Below, piece by piece: positions 35,132-38,773 of a stretch of 38,773 nt of DNA (position 1 is its first letter; every line of letters starts with the position of its first letter). The DNA comes from an uncultured SAR86 cluster bacterium (GTDB lineage Bacteria > Pseudomonadota > Gammaproteobacteria > Magnimaribacterales > Magnimaribacteraceae). Location: NCBI GenBank assembly GCA_902532675.1, contig CACAIY010000002.1, forward strand, positions 1 through 38,773, read 5' to 3'. A model generated the notes under the pieces. That model made no database searches. It had not been told where the DNA came from and saw nothing but the letters and a program-made list of their open reading frames with translations. The position numbers were made by a program, and so were the translations under genes.

Positions 35132-36023
35132 ATGTAAGCCTCGGAGTGTTTACTGAACAAACTTGAGATGAATAATTTATAGCTTCTTTTAAAGCCCGTT
35201 CTTCTTCCATTTGTCCTTCGAGTGCTAAGAATGCTCCGATTAGAGAATCTCCGGCACCATTGGTATTTATTAGGTCAACCTTGGGGGCGCTTAATTGATA
35301 CCCGTTTACTGAAGCCCCTTTTTCACCATTCGAAACTAATCTTTTTTTATAGCTTAAAGACGTGTATTGGTCTAACGATTCATGCTCTAGTTTATTTCCA
35401 GAAAGGCAATACAGATTTGTGTTACTAAGATTTTTTATCTTACTTAGATTTTCAACTATAAGTTCTGAGTCCGCTAAACCAAAACACACCTTAACCTCAT
35501 TATTTATATTATTTAAACAATAATCTACAGTTTGATTACCTGAATCAGTTGCTAAGCTAAAATTATCAAATAATAAATATTCGCAACTTTCCAGAAGAGA
35601 AGGGCTTATACATTCTGCGCTAAGTTGATTATTGGCAGATAAATTAGAGGCCATTGTTCTTTCTCCATCAGGAGATACAAAAACCAAACAAACCCCCGTG
35701 GGATTGTCTGAATAATTGAAGAAAATTTTATTTCTATCTTCGTAAGAATTTAAAAATAATTGTCCGTATTCATCATCACCTAAAGAACAAGAAAAGCATG
35801 TAGAAGCACCAAAATTCTCAGCAGCAAAGAGGCTATTAGCTATAGAGCCACCCGGGGTCATTGATTTTATTGAATCTTTATAATTATTTAAGAGATAATC
35901 TTTTTTATCTCTACTTATGTGCTGCATGCCTCCTTTATGTATACCAATGGAGCTTAGTTGATCTTCATTAATTTGAATCTCAATATCGATTAATGCATTT
36001 CCAAAACCATAAATTTTTGACAT
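35130..36023 (-). CDS. PfkB-family sugar/nucleoside kinase, adenosine-kinase-like
   Basis: A 297-residue kinase of the ribokinase (PfkB) superfamily. YGFGNALIDIEIQ opens the fold, MTPGGSIANSLFAAENFGAS is the substrate-binding GG motif, and NTNGAGDSLIGAFLA is the ATP and anion-hole motif with catalytic Asp259. SCSLGDDEYGQLF and the SPDGERTMASNLSANN segment are closest in style to adenosine kinases and related sugar kinases of proteobacteria. It likely phosphorylates adenosine or a sugar in the cytoplasm. The nucleoside transporter and thymidine kinase genes on the other side of the divergent gap support a nucleoside. Length is slightly under the usual 310-340 residues. Confidence 0.83.
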   Translation of the reverse strand: MSKIYGFGNALIDIEIQINEDQLSSIGIHKGGMQHISRDKKDYLLNNYKDSIKSMTPGGSIANSLFAAENFGASTCFSCSLGDDEYGQLFLNSYEDRNKIFFNYSDNPTGVCLVFVSPDGERTMASNLSANNQLSAECISPSLLESCEYLLFDNFSLATDSGNQTVDYCLNNINNEVKVCFGLADSELIVENLSKIKNLSNTNLYCLSGNKLEHESLDQYTSLSYKKRLVSNGEKGASVNGYQLSAPKVDLINTNGAGDSLIGAFLALEGQMEEERALKEAINYSSQVCSVNTPRLT

Positions 36024-36076
36024 GTAATACTTATTTTGACGTAAACTTGCTTTTTTTACACCTTAAACATAAAGAA

Positions 36077-37009
36077 GTGAGCACGCCCTTTAAAATTTTA
36101 TCCTTTCAAGAAAAGCAAAAAGATAAGAATAGTTTTTCTAGAGAGCTTGGAGAAAGTTTTAAAAAATGGGGCTTTGCGGGTATCAAAGACCATACAATTA
36201 ATAAAGAATTGGTTAAAGAAGTAGTCTCTTTATTTTCAGACTTCTTTAGACTGCCTAATGATATAAAAGAAGCTTATTACCGTCCTGATTTAGGCGGCGC
36301 TAGAGGTTATACCCCTATAAAGATTGAAACACCTAAAGGAGGAAAGAATCCTGATATTAAAGAATTTTGGCACGTTGGAAGAAGCTTAGATTCAAACGAT
36401 CCATATAGAAAATGGATGCATGATAATTTCATAATTAATGAGATGCCTGAATTATCCGAGAAAGCTAATATTCTCTTCTCTCAATTTGATGATCTTGGAC
36501 AGAGTTTACTCGAGTCAATTGCTTTATATCTAGATTTAGAAGAAGATTTTTTTTCTGCTGCAGTTAATAAAGGCAATAGTGTAATGAGAACCATTCATTA
36601 CCCTCCTGTTCAAAATAACGAAATAGGAGAAAGAGCGGGAGCGCACGAAGATATTAATTTAATCACTCTATTGATAGGTGGACACAAATCAGGCCTAGAA
36701 ATTCTAAGTAAGGAAGGGGAATGGCAAGATGCCACAGTTGAAGAAGATGTAATTATCTGCAATATTGGTGATATGCTTCAAAGGCTCACTAATAACTATT
36801 TGCGTTCAACCACACATAGAGTGTCTGCATCATCATTTCAATCTGAATCTTCTCGATATTCTATTCCTTTCTTTGTTCACCCTAACCCAGACTGGTTGAT
36901 TACTACGCTGCCAAGTTGTTTTGATGAGGATAGGCCTAATTTATACACTGACAGTATATTAGCTGAGGATTATTTACAGGAAAGACTTAAGGAAATTAAG
37001 TTGATTTGA
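36077..37009 (+). CDS. isopenicillin N synthase-like Fe(II)/2OG oxygenase
   Basis: A 310-residue enzyme from GTG at 36077. The frame is open back to 35993, but those codons overlap the divergent kinase gene and lack similarity, while FKILSFQEK is a normal start for the family. The non-haem iron triad is His190 and Asp192 in GAHEDINLITLL and His247 in RSTTHRV. Arg260 and Ser262 (SRYSIPFF) form the RxS motif that binds 2-oxoglutarate. The N-terminal WGFAGI and FFRLPNDIKEAYY segment is the DIOX_N domain. Reactions of the family include hydroxylation, desaturation and ring closure. The next gene, a nucleoside transporter, starts two bases downstream, so a nucleoside or nucleobase is a reasonable but unproven substrate. 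Confidence 0.87.
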   Translation: MSTPFKILSFQEKQKDKNSFSRELGESFKKWGFAGIKDHTINKELVKEVVSLFSDFFRLPNDIKEAYYRPDLGGARGYTPIKIETPKGGKNPDIKEFWHVGRSLDSNDPYRKWMHDNFIINEMPELSEKANILFSQFDDLGQSLLESIALYLDLEEDFFSAAVNKGNSVMRTIHYPPVQNNEIGERAGAHEDINLITLLIGGHKSGLEILSKEGEWQDATVEEDVIICNIGDMLQRLTNNYLRSTTHRVSASSFQSESSRYSIPFFVHPNPDWLITTLPSCFDEDRPNLYTDSILAEDYLQERLKEIKLI

Positions 37010-37011
37010 TT

Positions 37012-38262
37012 ATGGAATATTTACAACCAACGATAGGTTTTTTCTCTCTTCTTTTTTTAGGAGCTATGTTTAGTGAAAACATAAAAGCAATTAAGCTTAA
37101 ATACGTAGTTAGTGGAGTTTTAATTCAGTTAATACTCGCTCTTTTATTATTAAGAGTAGATTTGGTAGGTTCTTTCTTTGAATACCTTTCGGACGGGGTA
37201 ATGGTTCTGAAAGCTGCCAATGACTATGGTACAGGGTTTGTTTTTGGTTATTTAGCTGACGGAGCACCGAATGCCCCTTTTGATATCACGAATCCAGGAG
37301 GAACTTTTATATTTGCTTTTGGTGGTCTGACTTTAATTATTTTAATGTCCGCTATTTCAGCACTACTATGGCATTGGAGGATAATCCCTATTATTGTTAA
37401 TGCATTATCTGTATTGTTCAAGAAGCCACTTAACGTAGGCGGTCCAATCGGGTTAGGAGCTACAGCCAATGTATTCTTAGGTCAAGTTGAAGCACCTCTG
37501 TTAGTAAGACCTTATTTGTCTTCAATGACCAGACATGAACTTTTAATATTGATGACGGTGGGTATGTCAACTATAGCCGGTTCAGTTATGGTTGTTTATA
37601 CAACAATGTTAACACCTATATACGGTTCTGGATTGATCGGTCATTTCCTTACAGCTTCTTTAATATCTGTGCCAGCAGGGATTATGTTTGCCAATATGAT
37701 GATTCCTAGTGAAGTTAAGACAGACTTTCCAGAAGGAGATTCTTCTAAAATGTATACAAGCACCGTAGATGCCTTGACTCAAGGAACCAAAAACGGTTTA
37801 GAGATATTTTTAAGTGTTATAGCAATGTTGATTGTGGTCATGGCACTCGTTTTTTTGGTTAATTCTATACTAGGGATTTTCCCAGATTTTAATGGCTCAG
37901 CCATAACAATTGAAAGAATACTAGGATTCATCTTTGCTCCATTAGCATGGTTTATGGGAATACCATGGGAAGAATCTCTTATGGCAGGTCAATTATTAGG
38001 TGTTAAAACAGCTCTAAACGAATTTGTTGCTTATTTATACTTATCTGATTCAGAAACTTACAATTTATCTGAAAAAAGTAGACTTATTATGCTCTATGCT
38101 CTTTGTGGATTTGCTAATTTTAGCAGTGTCGGAATTCTTTTAAGCGGTATGAGTGCAATGGTTCCTGAAAGAAGGGACGATCTAATATCAGTCACTGGCA
38201 AGGCGCTTTGGGCTGCTCTTTTAGCTTCTTGTATGACTGGATTTATTGTAGGTATTATTTAG
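37012..38262 (+). CDS. concentrative nucleoside transporter (CNT/NupC family)
   Basis: A 416-residue inner-membrane protein with about ten helices. The family core is present: GTGFVFGYLADGAPN, FIFAFGGLTLIILMSAISALLWHW, the GATANVFLGQVEAPLLVRPYL substrate loop, MTVGMSTIAGSVMVVYT, and a late GVKTALNEFVAY plus CGFANFSSVGILLSGMSAM. CNT carriers import nucleosides with Na+ or H+. An in-frame TTG at 37006 would extend the protein by two residues and overlap the oxygenase stop, but the ATG at 37012 is preferred. Its TAG abuts the stop of the convergent thymidine kinase. With that kinase and the PfkB enzyme it forms a nucleoside uptake and salvage group. Confidence 0.93.
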   Translation: MEYLQPTIGFFSLLFLGAMFSENIKAIKLKYVVSGVLIQLILALLLLRVDLVGSFFEYLSDGVMVLKAANDYGTGFVFGYLADGAPNAPFDITNPGGTFIFAFGGLTLIILMSAISALLWHWRIIPIIVNALSVLFKKPLNVGGPIGLGATANVFLGQVEAPLLVRPYLSSMTRHELLILMTVGMSTIAGSVMVVYTTMLTPIYGSGLIGHFLTASLISVPAGIMFANMMIPSEVKTDFPEGDSSKMYTSTVDALTQGTKNGLEIFLSVIAMLIVVMALVFLVNSILGIFPDFNGSAITIERILGFIFAPLAWFMGIPWEESLMAGQLLGVKTALNEFVAYLYLSDSETYNLSEKSRLIMLYALCGFANFSSVGILLSGMSAMVPERRDDLISVTGKALWAALLASCMTGFIVGII

Positions 38263-38773
38263 TTAACCTATATTTTTTTCATAGAAATGTTTCCTACATA
38301 TTGAAACATACTTTTCATTGCCTCCTATTTCTATTTGATCTCCAGTTTCGAGTACATTACCATTTTCGTCTAATCTTAAAACCATGGTAGCTTTCCTGCC
38401 ACAATGACAAACTGTCTTAATTTCTTTTAGGTTGTCTGCCCAGGCCAATAAATATTTGCTTCCTTCAAATAGATTACCTTTAAAATCAGTTCTTATTCCA
38501 AAGGTAAGGACTGGTATGTCTAAGTCATCGACTATTTGACCTAGTTGAGCTACTTGATCTTTACTTAGGAACTGAGCCTCATCTATCAATACACAATCGA
38601 CCCTTTTATCCTTATTGAAGCTTATAACTTCTTCATAAATATTTGTATTGCTTGAAAAGAGATTTGATTCTGCCTTCAGGCCTATTCTTGATACTATTTC
38701 TTTTTTTCCATATCGATCATCTACGCTGGAAGTATAAATAATTGTACTCATTCCTCTTTCTTGATAATTATGA
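38263..38773 (-). CDS. tdk: thymidine kinase (N-terminal part outside window)
   Basis: The frame is open to the window edge; codons before the internal Met at 38751 read HNYQERG, which matches the E. coli Tdk sequence (YNYQERGM). That Met is therefore not the start, and about 25 N-terminal residues with the Walker A loop lie outside. The visible 169 residues contain VDDRYG, SRIGLKAE, VLIDEAQFL (Walker B with the catalytic Glu region), TFGIRTDFKG, LLAWADNLKEIKT, the zinc cysteines CHCGRKA and the lasso IGGNEKYVSICRKH. It phosphorylates thymidine to dTMP in the salvage pathway. It ends directly against the nucleoside transporter stop. Confidence 0.96.
   Translation of the reverse strand, partial: HNYQERGMSTIIYTSSVDDRYGKKEIVSRIGLKAESNLFSSNTNIYEEVISFNKDKRVDCVLIDEAQFLSKDQVAQLGQIVDDLDIPVLTFGIRTDFKGNLFEGSKYLLAWADNLKEIKTVCHCGRKATMVLRLDENGNVLETGDQIEIGGNEKYVSICRKHFYEKNIG

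Noticed and set aside
35993-36076. N-terminal extension of the IPNS-like oxygenase by 28 codons
   Set aside because: It overlaps the start of the divergent kinase gene and has no similarity to the family; the GTG at 36077 gives a normal-length enzyme.
38263-38751. Thymidine kinase read as a complete 162-residue protein
   Set aside because: The residues before the internal Met still match the family and the Walker A loop is missing, so the gene simply runs off the window.

Overview
The window (about 35% G+C by eye) reads as a dense, streamlined bacterial chromosome segment with no mobile elements, CRISPR arrays, tRNA or rRNA genes that I can see. The order trxB <-> ftsK-(phosphodiesterase)-lolA-serS is a gammaproteobacterial core neighbourhood. 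Together with low G+C, very short spacers, a large TonB-dependent receptor, a PpiC-HupE pair, metzincin-like secreted protease and many acyl-CoA and 2-oxoglutarate oxygenase genes, it suggests a marine oligotrophic gammaproteobacterium of SAR86-like type. That lineage is an inference; the sequence itself carries no taxonomic marker I can place with certainty.

Layout. 1-3996: end of an ACAD10/11-type acyl-CoA dehydrogenase, then a 1,125-residue single-chain biotin carboxylase/BCCP/carboxyltransferase. 4087-6862: PpiC-type isomerase overlapping a HupE/UreJ membrane protein, then an epoxide-hydrolase-like enzyme. 6859-9351 (minus): a large exported metzincin-like metalloprotease. 9449-14312: a tight five-gene operon of amidohydrolase, mini-Smr protein, TauD-type dioxygenase, dihydroorotase-like amidohydrolase and PhyH-type dioxygenase. 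14309-15584 (minus): a nitronate-monooxygenase-like flavoenzyme preceded by a 36-residue one-helix membrane protein. 15627-20448: Atg22-like MFS transporter, GDPD phosphodiesterase, alpha/beta hydrolase plus acyltransferase, TorF-like porin. 20659-24571: HSD10-like SDR, SohB, AcuI/YhdH, a 42-residue one-helix membrane protein and a second nitronate-monooxygenase-like enzyme. 24572-26292 (minus): trxB and a crotonase. 26388-31823: ftsK, NPP-type phosphodiesterase, lolA (broken by one extra T in a homopolymer) and serS. 31947-35090: Oar-like TonB receptor. 35130-38773: PfkB kinase, IPNS-type oxygenase, CNT nucleoside transporter and the C-terminal part of thymidine kinase.

How the genes fit together. 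Several enzymes point to fatty-acyl, branched-chain or propionyl/acryloyl-CoA turnover (acyl-CoA dehydrogenase, acyl-CoA carboxylase, HSD10-like SDR, AcuI, crotonase). The last block looks like nucleoside uptake and salvage with an added Fe(II)/2OG oxygenase. The 9449-14312 operon looks like an uncharacterised catabolic or modifying module. The most unexpected structural signals are: small single-helix membrane ORFs directly ahead of both nitronate-monooxygenase-like genes; the lolA frameshift; and convergent genes whose stop codons overlap or abut at five of seven convergent junctions.
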